NCBI GenBank assembly: GCA_964411275.1
Contig: CAYPKG010000025.1
Coordinates: 1 to 28,474, forward strand
Source of the DNA: CAYPKG01 sp964411275
Lineage (GTDB): Bacteria; Bacillota; Clostridia; Christensenellales; CAG-138
Reading direction: 5' to 3'
Length of the DNA: 28,474 nucleotides
Both the position numbers and the translations under genes were made by a program. Positions 14,562 through 22,537 of the stretch are shown in pieces (position 1 is the first letter of the stretch; every line of letters starts with the position of its first letter). The notes beneath the pieces were generated by a model. The model had not been told where the DNA came from. It worked only from the letters and a program-made list of their open reading frames with translations, and did not search any database.

Positions 14562-17525
14562 TTATCGTTTAACTTCCTCCATCACGAAGGCTTCAATCAC
14601 ATCGTCCACATGCAAATCGTTAAAGTTTTCGATGCCGATGCCGCATTCGTAGCCCTGCATGACTTCCTTCACATCGTCCTTAAACCGCTTCAGGGACGAG
14701 ATCTTTCCTTCGTGAACCACGATCCCGTCGCGCACCACGCGCACCTGCGCGCTTCTCGTGACCTTGCCCTCCTGGACGTACGCTCCCGCGATGGTGCCCA
14801 CGCCGGACACCTTGAACGTTTCGCGCACAGAGATCCGGCCCAGGGTAACCTCCTGGAACACCGGCTTGAACATGCCCTTCATGGCGTTTTCCACGTCCTC
14901 GATGGCAGCGTAGATGATGCGGTACAAGCGCACATCCACCTTTTCCTTTTCGGCGGAGACCCGGGCCGTGGCGTCCGGGCGCACGTTAAAGCCGATGACG
15001 ATGGCGTTGGAAGCAGAGGCGAACATGATGTCCGTGCCCGTAATGGCGCCTACGCCGCCATGGATGCAGCGCACCCGCACTTCCTTGTTGGAAAGTTTCT
15101 CCAGCGCTTGCTTGACCGCCTCCACAGATCCCTGTACGTCCGCCTTGACGATAATATTGAGATCCTTGACCTCGCCCTCGGCGATCTGGCTGAACAGATC
15201 GTCCAAAGACACCTTAGAAAGGTTCTTCAACTGCTCCGCCTTTTGCTTATCCCGCCGCTCCTCAGCCACCTGCCTGGAAAGCTTGTCGAGTTCCGCCACG
15301 TTCAGGATATCGCCCGCAGCCGGAACCTCGGAAAAGCCCAGTACCTCCACTGGCTGGCTGGGGCCTGCCTCTGTCACCCGGCGGCCCTTGTCGTTCATCA
15401 TGGCACGCACGCGGCCATAGGCCGTGCCCGCCACGATGGTATCCCCAACACGCAGGGTGCCGTTTTGCACCAGCACCGTGGCGATGGGGCCGCGGCCCTT
15501 ATCCAGCTCCGCTTCTACGATGGTGCCCTTGGCAAGGCGGTTGGAGTTGGCTTTCAGTTCCAACACATCCGCCTGGAGCAACACCATTTCCAATAGTGTA
15601 TCCAATCCGGTTCTCGCTTTTGCAGAGACGGGCACGCAAATGGTATCGCCGCCCCATTCCTCCGGCACGAGCGAGTGTTCCGTCAACTGCTGCATGATCC
15701 GGTCCGGGTTGGCCTCAGGCCGGTCCATCTTGTTGATGGCGACGATAATGGGCACCTTGGCGGCCTTGGCGTGGTTGATGGCTTCCACGGTCTGGGGCAT
15801 AATGCCATCGTCCGCCGCCACCACCAGTATGACGATATCCGTGACCTGGGCGCCCCGGGCGCGCATGGACGTAAACGCCTCATGGCCCGGCGTATCGATA
15901 AACGTAATGATCCTGCCGTTGCACGTGACGGTATACGCGCCAATGTGCTGGGTGATGCCGCCCGCTTCCCCTTCGGTTACGCTGCTGTGCCGGATGGCGT
16001 CCAGCAGTGAAGTTTTGCCGTGGTCAACGTGGCCCATGATGGTGACCACCGGGGGCCGCTCCATGAGCTCTTCGGGAGCGTCCATCTCATCGGAGCTGTC
16101 CTGCAGCACCTCTTCGGCGGTTTTCGCCACCTGATGCTCCAGCGTGATGCCGTAATCCGACGCGATCAATTCGCAGGTGTCGAAATCCAAATCCTGATTG
16201 ATTGTGGCAATGATACCCAGCATAAACAGCTTTTTGATGATTTCCGCCGCCGGCTTGCCAATCTTCTCTGAGAGATCCTTTACCGTAATCGTTTCCGTAG
16301 TGATAACCGCCTTTTCTATCTTAATAGGCTCCGGCCTTAGCTGGGGCCTCTGCTGCTGACGCCGCGGCTTGCGGCGGCCGCCCATGGCGTCCTCATCCCA
16401 TCCCCTTGCCTGGGGTGGCGCATCCTTTTGCAGCGTTTTTCTGCTGCGGGATTTCTTATCGCTCTCATAAGTGCGGCTATAATTGCTCTTGTTGGGATCA
16501 TAATTGCTGACCCGTTCTTTTCCAGCCGCAGGTGTGAGAGGCGCGGCTCCTACCGGCTTCGGCCGCTGCGGATATCCGCCCTGGCCCTGAGGTCGCTGCT
16601 GGTACCCGCCCTGGCCCTGGGGACGCTGCTGATACCCGCCCTGGCCCTGGGGACGCTGTTGGTACCCGCCCTGGCCCTGGGGACGCTGTTGGTATCCGAC
16701 CTGGCCCTGAGGGCGCTGCTGGTACCCGCCCTGGCCCTGGGGACGCTGCTGATACCCACCCTGGCCCTGGGGACGCTGTTGGTATCCGCCCTGACCCTGG
16801 GGCCGCTGTTGGTATCCGCCCTGGCCCTGAGGGCGCTGCTGGTACCCGCTCTGGCCTTGGGGACGCTGTTGGTATCCGCCCTGGCCCTGGGGACGCTGCT
16901 GATATCCACCCTGACCCTGGGGACGCTGCTGGTACCCGCCCTGGCCCTGAGGGCGCTGCTGGTACCCGCTCTGGCCTTGGGGACGCTGCTGGTATATATT
17001 CTGGTCAATAGACCGCTGCTGATACCCGGACTGGACAGGCTTCTTCTCCTCCGCCTGGGGCTTCGCTTTCCCGGGCTCCTGCGCGGCTTTTTCCGGCGCG
17101 TTAACCGTTTCGGCAGCCGGTACAACCTCCGGCGCGGGTGCGGGTGTCTTAGGCGCTGGCGCTTTTTGCACATCTTGCACGGCCTCCTGCACGGGCACGG
17201 GGGCCGCTTCTTCTTTCTTCGGCTCCTTCACGACAGGCTTCGCTTCCGCCGTAATATCCGACGCAATATAATCCTCGTCGCTTTCGCCGATATGTACCGC
17301 CAAATGCTTGTCGGAACTGAGCACCTCCATGAGCCGCTCCTGCCTTTCGCGTTCCAGCCGGGCCTTGCGCTCCGCCTCCTCCCGTGCAAGCAATTCCTTT
17401 TCCCGCGCGCTGACGTTTACGATTGTTTCGCCAACATCGCTCTGGTGTTGCTTGACCCGGTCGTACAGCTTTTTCGCCCTAACTTCCAGCTCTTTCGCAG
17501 TATTCATAATGTTTACTTTCGCCAT
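14562..17525 (-). CDS. infB: Translation initiation factor IF-2
   Basis: A 987-residue IF-2, long for the family because of an expanded N-terminal region. It delivers initiator tRNA to the 30S subunit and is a GTPase. Order: IF2_N domain (1-50); a charged helix; an Ala/Pro/Glu linker; fourteen YQQRPQGQxG decapeptides (about residues 178-317); a second IF2_N domain; then the G domain with GHVDHGKT (G1), DTPGHEAF (G3), NKMD (G4) and SAKA (G5). Domains II-IV follow, including the fMet-tRNA-binding C-terminal domain. Start ATG 17525 opens MAKVNIMNTAKEL, behind GGGGGTG; an in-frame GTG three codons earlier is too near that site. It belongs to the rimP operon. Confidence 0.97.
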   Translation of the reverse strand: MAKVNIMNTAKELEVRAKKLYDRVKQHQSDVGETIVNVSAREKELLAREEAERKARLERERQERLMEVLSSDKHLAVHIGESDEDYIASDITAEAKPVVKEPKKEEAAPVPVQEAVQDVQKAPAPKTPAPAPEVVPAAETVNAPEKAAQEPGKAKPQAEEKKPVQSGYQQRSIDQNIYQQRPQGQSGYQQRPQGQGGYQQRPQGQGGYQQRPQGQGGYQQRPQGQSGYQQRPQGQGGYQQRPQGQGGYQQRPQGQGGYQQRPQGQGGYQQRPQGQVGYQQRPQGQGGYQQRPQGQGGYQQRPQGQGGYQQRPQGQGGYPQRPKPVGAAPLTPAAGKERVSNYDPNKSNYSRTYESDKKSRSRKTLQKDAPPQARGWDEDAMGGRRKPRRQQQRPQLRPEPIKIEKAVITTETITVKDLSEKIGKPAAEIIKKLFMLGIIATINQDLDFDTCELIASDYGITLEHQVAKTAEEVLQDSSDEMDAPEELMERPPVVTIMGHVDHGKTSLLDAIRHSSVTEGEAGGITQHIGAYTVTCNGRIITFIDTPGHEAFTSMRARGAQVTDIVILVVAADDGIMPQTVEAINHAKAAKVPIIVAINKMDRPEANPDRIMQQLTEHSLVPEEWGGDTICVPVSAKARTGLDTLLEMVLLQADVLELKANSNRLAKGTIVEAELDKGRGPIATVLVQNGTLRVGDTIVAGTAYGRVRAMMNDKGRRVTEAGPSQPVEVLGFSEVPAAGDILNVAELDKLSRQVAEERRDKQKAEQLKNLSKVSLDDLFSQIAEGEVKDLNIIVKADVQGSVEAVKQALEKLSNKEVRVRCIHGGVGAITGTDIMFASASNAIVIGFNVRPDATARVSAEKEKVDVRLYRIIYAAIEDVENAMKGMFKPVFQEVTLGRISVRETFKVSGVGTIAGAYVQEGKVTRSAQVRVVRDGIVVHEGKISSLKRFKDDVKEVMQGYECGIGIENFNDLHVDDVIEAFVMEEVKR
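16575..16994 (-). repeat. Fourteen in-frame 30-bp tandem repeats in infB
   Basis: Fourteen consecutive 30-bp units encode YQQRPQGQ followed by GG, SG or VG. A degenerate unit precedes them (YQQRSIDQNI) and another follows (YPQRPKPVG). Many synonymous differences separate the units (cccgcc/tccgcc, ctggcc/ctgacc), and some block patterns recur, consistent with slippage or unequal exchange. The opposite strand is open and reads as Leu/Ala-rich, but that is a by-product of the repeat. Confidence 0.95.
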
Positions 17526-17554
17526 CTGTTGCACCCCCGCGTTTCGTTGCTTCT

Positions 17555-17893
17555 CTATCTTTTACTGGCCGGCACATCGCCGGCTTCTAGTTTATCATGA
17601 CTTACGGCTTTTTCAATCATGGTGGCAAACCCGGCGTCCGTCACTGCAATGACCCGGCCGTCCGGCCTGCCAACGGCGCGCCCCGCCTCTTCTACCACCA
17701 GCATCGGAATTTTAGCCCGCTCACAATACCCCGCATATCGCTCCTGTGTCGCCTTAGACGCGCTTACGTCCAATATAAGCAACCGCGCGATGTTGTTTTT
17801 CACTGCTTTTTCGCAGGCAAAATCCCCCAACAGGCATTTCCCCGCCCGCTTGCATAGTCCCAGGGCGTTATGGGTTTTATTGCTGCTGCTCAT
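17555..17893 (-). CDS. ylxQ: L7Ae-family RNA-binding protein YlxQ
   Basis: A 112-residue member of the L7Ae/L30e/S12e family, which binds kink-turn RNA. The opening NALGLCKRAGKCLLGDFACEKA is the typical start, followed by the RLLILDVSAS strand and the KATQERYAGYCERAKIPML helix-strand pair. Start ATG 17893 lies inside the end of ylxR (17-bp overlap) and fits the family length; an earlier ATG at 17923 has no better ribosome site. Translation is probably coupled to ylxR. The place between ylxR and infB is its standard one. A few extra residues at the C-terminus (ending VPASKR) follow the domain. Confidence 0.9.
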   Translation of the reverse strand: MSSSNKTHNALGLCKRAGKCLLGDFACEKAVKNNIARLLILDVSASKATQERYAGYCERAKIPMLVVEEAGRAVGRPDGRVIAVTDAGFATMIEKAVSHDKLEAGDVPASKR

Positions 17894-18155
17894 AGGCGGC
17901 AAACGCTTCGCGCAGCGTGGCATACACCAGAGGCTCCACCTTTTGTTGGAAGGCCCGCTCCAGCGCCCTGGTCTTAATGGCGTGTTCCAGACAAGCAGGA
18001 TTGGCGCATAGATACGCGCCCCTGCCTGGGGCCTTGCCCACCGGATCGATGCTTACCACGCCCTCGGCGTTCCTGACAATCCGGGTCAGTTCCTTTTTCG
18101 GCTTCATTTCCCGGCAGCCCACGCACATCCGCATCGGTATTTTCTTCTGTGCCAC
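17877..18155 (-). CDS. rnpM: RNA-binding protein YlxR (RnpM)
   Basis: A 92-residue YlxR-family protein. Motifs: PMRMCVGCREMKPKKELTRI near the start, then a conserved GKAPGRGAYLC with a further Cys, and the C-terminal helix ALERAFQQKV. The Bacillus homologue has been described as an RNase P modulator. Start: GTG 18155 behind GGGAGGG; the open frame continues upstream into nusA without a better start. It lies 20 bp after nusA and overlaps ylxQ, as expected for the nusA-infB operon. Confidence 0.93.
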   Translation of the reverse strand: MAQKKIPMRMCVGCREMKPKKELTRIVRNAEGVVSIDPVGKAPGRGAYLCANPACLEHAIKTRALERAFQQKVEPLVYATLREAFAAYEQQQ

Positions 18156-18175
18156 GGCACACCCTCCCGTAACTG

Positions 18176-19342
18176 TTATTCCTCGTCGAGTCCGCTGCTC
18201 TCTAAAAACTCGCCAAACGCCTCCATAGGCGACAAGCCGCCAAACGCGTCCTGGGGCAACTGCTCCACAGGATCGTACTCCGGCGCGCCAAAGCTGCTTT
18301 CCATAGCCTGCTCGGCCTGAGACTGGTTTTTGATGTCGATTTTCCAACCCGTAAGCTTGGCGGCAAGGCGGGCGTTTTGCCCCTCTTTGCCGATGGCCAG
18401 GGACAGCTGATTGTCGGGGACGATCACCTTGGCAGCCTTTTCCGCCTCGTTGATATACACCATCAGCACCTTGGCGGGAGACAGCGCTTTGGCGATATAC
18501 ACAGCAGAGTCGTTGTCCCATTCTATGATGTCAATCTTCTCGTTGTGCAATTCCGCCACAATCCGCTCCACCCGGATGCCCCGCTGGCCCACGCATGCGC
18601 CCACGGGATCCACCTGGGGGTCGTTGGATGACACCGCCACTTTTGTGCGAAAACCTGCTTCCCGGGCGATGGACTTCACCTGCACGATCCCGGATTGAAT
18701 TTCCGGCACCTCCAGCTCAAACAGCCGCTTCACAAGCCCGGGATGGGTACGGGATACCAGCACCTGGGGCCCTTTGTTGGTTTTTCGCACTTCCAGTACA
18801 TAAACCTTGATACGGTCGTTGGACTCGAATTTTTCGCCGGGAATGCATTCGTTGGGCGCGATCAGGCCGTCGGTTTTGCCAAGCTCCACATACACCCCGC
18901 CCTTTTCCACACGCTGGACGATGGCGGTAAGCACCTCGTTTTCCTTTTCCACATACTCGTCGTATATGATGCCGCGCTCCGCCTCGCGGATACGCTGCAC
19001 AACCACCTGCTTGGCGGTCTGGGCGGCAATGCGGCCAAAGTTCCCGGGCTTAACCTCTTCCTCCAGCACATCGCCCACTTCATACAACGAATTGATCTTG
19101 CGCGCGTTGGGAAGCGCGATCTCCGCATACTGGTTTTCTACTGTCTCCACCACGGACTTGGACGCAAACAGCTGGATTTCCCCGGTATCCCGGTCGACCT
19201 CCGCGCGCACGTTGTTGGTCGTGCCGTACTTGCGCCGGTAGGCGGAGATCAGCGCGTTTTCCACCGCATCGATCAAAATATCCTTGCTAATTCCGCGCTC
19301 TTTCTCCAGCGCATTCAACGCTTCGATAAAATCGGCATTCAT
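18176..19342 (-). CDS. nusA: Transcription termination/antitermination factor NusA
   Basis: A 388-residue NusA without the long C-terminal acidic repeats of proteobacteria, as usual in Firmicutes. The N-terminal RNA-polymerase-binding domain covers about 1-125 (ISKDILIDAVENALISAYRRKYG). An S1 domain follows (VQRVEKGGVYVELGKTDGLI), then KH1 (VGACVGQRGIRVERIVAEL) and KH2 (LAIGKEGQNARLAAKLTGW). It modulates pausing and termination. Start ATG 19342 (MNADFIEAL) is preceded by AAGGAG at about 11 bases; GTG and TTG codons just upstream lie too close to that site. It lies 58 bp after rimP. Confidence 0.97.
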   Translation of the reverse strand: MNADFIEALNALEKERGISKDILIDAVENALISAYRRKYGTTNNVRAEVDRDTGEIQLFASKSVVETVENQYAEIALPNARKINSLYEVGDVLEEEVKPGNFGRIAAQTAKQVVVQRIREAERGIIYDEYVEKENEVLTAIVQRVEKGGVYVELGKTDGLIAPNECIPGEKFESNDRIKVYVLEVRKTNKGPQVLVSRTHPGLVKRLFELEVPEIQSGIVQVKSIAREAGFRTKVAVSSNDPQVDPVGACVGQRGIRVERIVAELHNEKIDIIEWDNDSAVYIAKALSPAKVLMVYINEAEKAAKVIVPDNQLSLAIGKEGQNARLAAKLTGWKIDIKNQSQAEQAMESSFGAPEYDPVEQLPQDAFGGLSPMEAFGEFLESSGLDEE

Positions 19343-19400
19343 CGAATTCAACACTCCTTCTTATCTCATACCCCGTTGCCGGGCCTTCAATTTATACTTG

Positions 19401-19859
19401 TTAAAATGTGATATGGGGGCGGACAAGGGCCACATCCTTTTTCAAAAAGCGCCGCTGTCCTTCCTTTTCGTCCGCGATTGTGAAGCTTAGCTCGTCAAAC
19501 GCTACAAGCCGGCCCATAAACTGCTTTTTCTTATCGATGGGGGCATAAAGCTTAACCTCCAGCATCCGGTCCATGTTCCGTTCAAAATCCCTGTCCTTTT
19601 TTAGTGGACGGTCGATGCCCAGGGAGGACACGCATAGATAATAATGCTGCTCGATGGGATCCGCTTCATCCAATACGGGCTCCACCGCCCGGCTTACGGT
19701 TTCGCAGTCCGTAAGGGCGATCCCCTCCGGCCTGTCGATAAACAGCGTCAGCACCCAATTGCCCTGTTCCTTTTGAAATTCAACCTCCGCAAGCTCAAAA
19801 CCAAGGTCCCTGACCTGATCCTGCAGCAGCGCCTGTACCGTGTCCGCGATGCGCACCAT
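19401..19859 (-). CDS. rimP: Ribosome maturation factor RimP
   Basis: A 152-residue RimP needed for 30S maturation. The N-terminal domain shows LGFELAEVEFQKEQGNWVLTLFID, then LTDCETVSRAVEPVLDEADPI. The YLCVSSLGIDRPLKKDRDFER block is the most conserved part, and a short SH3-like domain ends VRPHITF. ATG 19859 is only three bases from AAGGAGG; the next codon is GTG (19856) at a better distance and could be used instead. An upstream in-frame extension to 19934 covers the leader hairpin and promoter and is not coding. It is the first gene of the operon. Confidence 0.95.
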   Translation of the reverse strand: MVRIADTVQALLQDQVRDLGFELAEVEFQKEQGNWVLTLFIDRPEGIALTDCETVSRAVEPVLDEADPIEQHYYLCVSSLGIDRPLKKDRDFERNMDRMLEVKLYAPIDKKKQFMGRLVAFDELSFTIADEKEGQRRFLKKDVALVRPHITF

Positions 19860-19888
19860 TGCCCTCCTTTTTGGCCTCTCAAAATGAA

Positions 19889-19908
19889 AGAGTGGGATGT
19901 CCCACTCT
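19889..19908 (-). promoter_or_regulatory. Leader hairpin upstream of rimP
   Basis: A perfect 9-bp stem AGAGTGGGA/TCCCACTCT lies between the promoter and the rimP start, followed on the minus strand by TTCATTTT. It resembles a weak intrinsic terminator in the leader and could attenuate the operon or protect the 5' end. Confidence 0.45.
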
Positions 19909-19939
19909 CTCAACAAAATCTCAAACTCCAACAAGAAGC

Positions 19940-19968
19940 ATTATAGCATGCTCCTTCCTAATTGGCAA
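19940..19968 (-). promoter_or_regulatory. Sigma-A type promoter of the rimP-nusA-infB operon
   Basis: On the minus strand TTGCCA (19963-19968) and a perfect TATAAT (19940-19945) are 17 nt apart. The start point should lie near 19933, giving a leader of about 75 nt. Bases 19970-20093, up to the kinase stop, show no clear terminator. Confidence 0.85.
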
Positions 19969-20093
19969 GAAAAAACGCAAATATTGAAGGGATGCGGGGC
20001 ACGGCTCCAAAAGAACAAGGTATTTCGCACCGTTATTCCATCTCTTTCCAGGGGCGATCCCTGTGGTGGCACGGAAAAACGAAGCCTGAAAGG

Positions 20094-20909
20094 TCATTCC
20101 GGCAGCCGCACCGTAAACTGCGTCCCCTGACCCGGCGCGCTATCCACAGAGATCGCGCCCCCATGCAGCTGCACCACATGCTTGACGATGGAAAGCCCCA
20201 GGCCAGTGCCCCCCATCTCCCGGGAACGTCCTTTGTCCACCCGGTAAAACCTTTCGAATATATGGGACAGATGCTCCTCGGGAATGCCAATCCCGGTGTC
20301 GGACACGCGAATAACCACGTGCCCGCTTTCCCGAAATGCCCGCAGCAGCACGCTCCCCCCAGGCTTGTTGTACTTGATGGCGTTGTCCACTAGATTGCTG
20401 ATCAGCTGCTTAAACCGGCTGGGAATGCCCCGCAGATGAAGCCTTTTCGGGATCAGCACCGTCAAAGTCACCCCCGCCTTTTCCGCCTGGGGCCGGAACC
20501 TGTCCTGGATTTGCCTGCCCAAAGCAGCCAGGTCGCAGATCTGCAGCCTGGGGTCCGCCTTATTGTTTTCCAACACGGACAGCTCTAATATGTCCTCAAT
20601 CAGCGCGTGCAGCCGCTCGGCCTCGATGTCGATGATCTCATAAAAGCTTCGGCGGGTTTTCTTGTCCCGCTCCTCATTCTTTAGCAGCTCGACATAGCCC
20701 TTTATGGAGGTCAGCGGCGTTTTCAACTCATGGGTTACGTTGGCCACAAACGTGCTTCGCACCCGCTCAAGCTCCCGCATCTTAGCAAGCATGGCTTTCT
20801 CTTCCTGGTTGGCGGCATGAAGCTTTTTATCATATATGGCCTTTGCCACTAAAAACGCCACGCCCGCGCCCAACAGCGCCCCCAGCGCGGCGTACAGCCA
20901 CGGGTTCAT
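20094..20909 (-). CDS. Sensor histidine kinase, PhoR-like, short form
   Basis: A 271-residue kinase with one N-terminal membrane helix (about 4-22) and no extracellular or PAS sensor domain. The DHp domain has VTHELKTPLTS with the phospho-accepting His at residue 60. The ATPase domain has the N box NLVDNAIKYN, G1 DTGIGIPEEH, an F box HIFERFYRVDKGRSRE and G2 GGTGLGLSIV. PhoR/WalK-type kinases normally carry a periplasmic loop and PAS domain; this one must sense through the membrane, the cytoplasm or a partner. Its ATG overlaps the regulator stop (ATGA), so the pair is translationally coupled. The input signal is unknown. Confidence 0.94.
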   Translation of the reverse strand: MNPWLYAALGALLGAGVAFLVAKAIYDKKLHAANQEEKAMLAKMRELERVRSTFVANVTHELKTPLTSIKGYVELLKNEERDKKTRRSFYEIIDIEAERLHALIEDILELSVLENNKADPRLQICDLAALGRQIQDRFRPQAEKAGVTLTVLIPKRLHLRGIPSRFKQLISNLVDNAIKYNKPGGSVLLRAFRESGHVVIRVSDTGIGIPEEHLSHIFERFYRVDKGRSREMGGTGLGLSIVKHVVQLHGGAISVDSAPGQGTQFTVRLPE

Positions 20910-21634
20910 TCCGCCTCCCCCTCCCCATCATCGGTGAACCGATAGCCGACCCCGCGCACCGTCTGAATATAGCGGGGGTGTTCCGCAACATCCTCCAGCT
21001 TTTGTCTTAGATATCTCACATGCACGTCCACCGTGCGGGTGTCGCCATAATATTCCATGCCCCATACCAGGTCAAGGAGCATTTCCCTGGTCATCACCCG
21101 CCCGGCGTTTTTCATCAGCATAGATAACAGGTCAAACTCCCGCATCGTGAGGTTGACGGGCATCCCTGATTTTTTCACAATCCGGCCCACGGGGTCCAGC
21201 ACAATTTCTCCCAGGGCAATCACCGCATTGGGGGCGGGGTTGGGCTTTGCCATAAGCTCCTCCCGCCGCAACAGGGCCCTGATACGGGCTGCCAGCTCCT
21301 TTACGGAAAAAGGCTTTGTGATATAATCGTCCGCCCCGTTATCCAGCCCAGCTACCAAATCCGCTTCCCCGGCGCGGGCGGTGAGCATAGCGATGGGGAT
21401 GGCCCGGGTGTCGGGATCCGCCCGGAGCATGGCGCACAGCGCGGCGCCGTCGGGAGGCGGCATCATCCAGTCTAATATCACCGCATCAGGCTTTTGCTTG
21501 GCCATGGCCGCGAGAAAGGACGCGCCGTCCGCGAAGGCGCGGGTTTCAAACCCAGCGTCCCGCAGGCCCAGGGCCACAAGCTGCCTGATATGCTGTTCGT
21601 CATCCACGATGTATATAAGCTTGCCCAAGGCCAC
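20906..21634 (-). CDS. OmpR/PhoB-family response regulator
   Basis: A 242-residue regulator partnered with the kinase that follows. The receiver domain has the acidic pocket VDDEQ, the phosphorylated Asp in VILDWMMP (residue 55 counting from GTG), and the conserved Thr and Lys in MLTAR and YITKPFS. The C-terminal winged helix reads LTMREFDLLSMLMKNAGRV, then DTRTVDVHVRYLRQKLED and YIQTVRGVGYRF, the PhoB/PhoP pattern. The start is uncertain: GTG 21634 is almost on top of the AAGGGAG site, while TTG 21628 (MGKLIYIVDDE) has normal spacing. A TATACT lies at 21656-21661 on the minus strand, but without a -35 match. Confidence 0.95.
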   Translation of the reverse strand: MALGKLIYIVDDEQHIRQLVALGLRDAGFETRAFADGASFLAAMAKQKPDAVILDWMMPPPDGAALCAMLRADPDTRAIPIAMLTARAGEADLVAGLDNGADDYITKPFSVKELAARIRALLRREELMAKPNPAPNAVIALGEIVLDPVGRIVKKSGMPVNLTMREFDLLSMLMKNAGRVMTREMLLDLVWGMEYYGDTRTVDVHVRYLRQKLEDVAEHPRYIQTVRGVGYRFTDDGEGEAE

Positions 21635-21670
21635 GCTCCCTTCGGTGTTTTATTCAGTATAACACATGCA

Positions 21671-21699
21671 TTGCTTCAATGGGCATCCTTTGATACAAT
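21671..21699 (+). promoter_or_regulatory. Candidate promoter for the yczE-like gene
   Basis: TTGCTT (21671-21676) and TACAAT (21694-21699) are separated by 17 nt. Transcription would start near 21706, just before the leader hairpin at 21715-21760. Confidence 0.55.
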
Positions 21700-21714
21700 A
21701 CAATCTCATATAAA

Positions 21715-21760
21715 CCGTATCTTTTGCTGTTTCTACATAAACAGCGGGATATGGTTTTTT
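21715..21760 (+). promoter_or_regulatory. Leader terminator (attenuator) before the yczE-like gene
   Basis: A two-part stem: CCGTATC/GATATGG (21715-21721 with 21748-21754, one G.U pair) and perfect GCTGTTT/AAACAGC (21726-21732 with 21739-21745), followed directly by six T. The AGGAG ribosome site starts three bases after the T run. This is the form of an intrinsic terminator placed in a short leader. No ligand-binding domain or uORF is evident. Confidence 0.6.
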
Positions 21761-21776
21761 GCAGGAGAAGAAAAGC

Positions 21777-22442
21777 ATGAAAAAGATCAAGCTGCACGCC
21801 GAGGGGGCGTATGTCGTGGGGTTGGTTCTTCTGGCGCTGAGCGTGGCGCTGATGGAAAAGGCCAACCTGGGGATTTCCATGGTGGTAGCGCCCGCGTATA
21901 TTCTTTCCTTGAAATTCGATTTCCTCACGTTCGGCATGGCGGAATACCTGCTGCAAGCGGTTCTTCTCGTCATAATGTGCCTGGCCCTTCGGGAATTTCG
22001 GGTGTCGTATCTGTTCTCCTTTGTGACGGCGTTTGTGTACGGGCTGATACTTGACGGGTTTATTTCCCTTTGCGCGGGGCTGCCGGTCAATACCCTTGCG
22101 CTAAGGCTCCTTTGGTTCGTGCTGGGGATGCTGGGCTGCGCGGCAGGCATCAGTCTCTTGTTCCATACCTATTTCGCGCCGGAGGTGTATGAGCTTGTGG
22201 TGAAAGAGGTGTCGAGAAAATACAACATCCCTTTGAGCAAATGCAAAACCGCGTACGACTTTATCAGCTGCGCCGTAGCCATCCTCCTGTCCTTCGCGCT
22301 GCTTGGGGCGCTCAAGGGGGTATATTGGGGCACCGTGTTCTGCGCCCTCGTCAACGGCACCATCATCGGCTGGATGGGCAAGGGCATGGAAAAAATATTT
22401 GACTTTTCACCGAAGTGGAAGCTAGAAAAATATTTTATATAA
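21777..22442 (+). CDS. YczE-like integral membrane protein
   Basis: A 221-residue protein with about five or six membrane helices, resembling the YczE/YyaS group (YitT-like membrane proteins of unknown function). The early segment, LVLLALSVALMEKANLGISM, and the later CKTAYDFISCAVAILLSFAL and GTIIGWMGKGMEK are typical of that group, where the small N-terminal 'KANLGISP'-like motif recurs. ATG 21777 has AGGAG nine bases upstream. It is a single gene, divergent from the two-component system and convergent with the ABC operon. Its expression may be limited by the terminator-like hairpin in the leader. The family assignment is moderately sure; the function is unknown. Confidence 0.75.
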   Translation: MKKIKLHAEGAYVVGLVLLALSVALMEKANLGISMVVAPAYILSLKFDFLTFGMAEYLLQAVLLVIMCLALREFRVSYLFSFVTAFVYGLILDGFISLCAGLPVNTLALRLLWFVLGMLGCAAGISLLFHTYFAPEVYELVVKEVSRKYNIPLSKCKTAYDFISCAVAILLSFALLGALKGVYWGTVFCALVNGTIIGWMGKGMEKIFDFSPKWKLEKYFI

Positions 22443-22489
22443 GTTCATATTATGTTGCCGGCCGCACAATGGCCGCCCCAATATAAAAT

Positions 22490-22530
22490 AGCCCATTGAA
22501 ACTGCCGTATTGCCGCAGCTCCAATGGGCT
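22490..22530 (-). terminator. Convergent terminator between yczE-like and ABC permease genes
   Basis: AGCCCATTG pairs with CAATGGGCT (22490-22498 with 22522-22530), and an inner CTGC/GCAG pair stacks inside. A TATTTTATATT stretch follows on the minus strand; the plus-strand side is less T-rich. Confidence 0.65.
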
Positions 22531-22537
22531 TTGCGCT

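Noticed and set aside
14610..15596. Plus-strand open frames opposite infB (also 14914-15420 and 15424-16134)
   Set aside because: GC-rich antisense shadows of the conserved IF-2 GTPase region.
16575..16994. Possible CRISPR array (regular 30-bp repeats)
   Set aside because: The repeats are directly abutting with no spacers and encode an in-frame IF-2 peptide.
16428..17600. Plus-strand open frame of 390 codons, Leu/Ala-rich and apparently membrane-like
   Set aside because: It lies fully opposite infB and is produced by the 30-bp repeats read on the other strand. It has no ribosome site and no family resemblance.
20033..20290. 85-codon minus-strand frame overlapping the kinase 3' end
   Set aside because: Out-of-frame shadow of the kinase ATPase domain.
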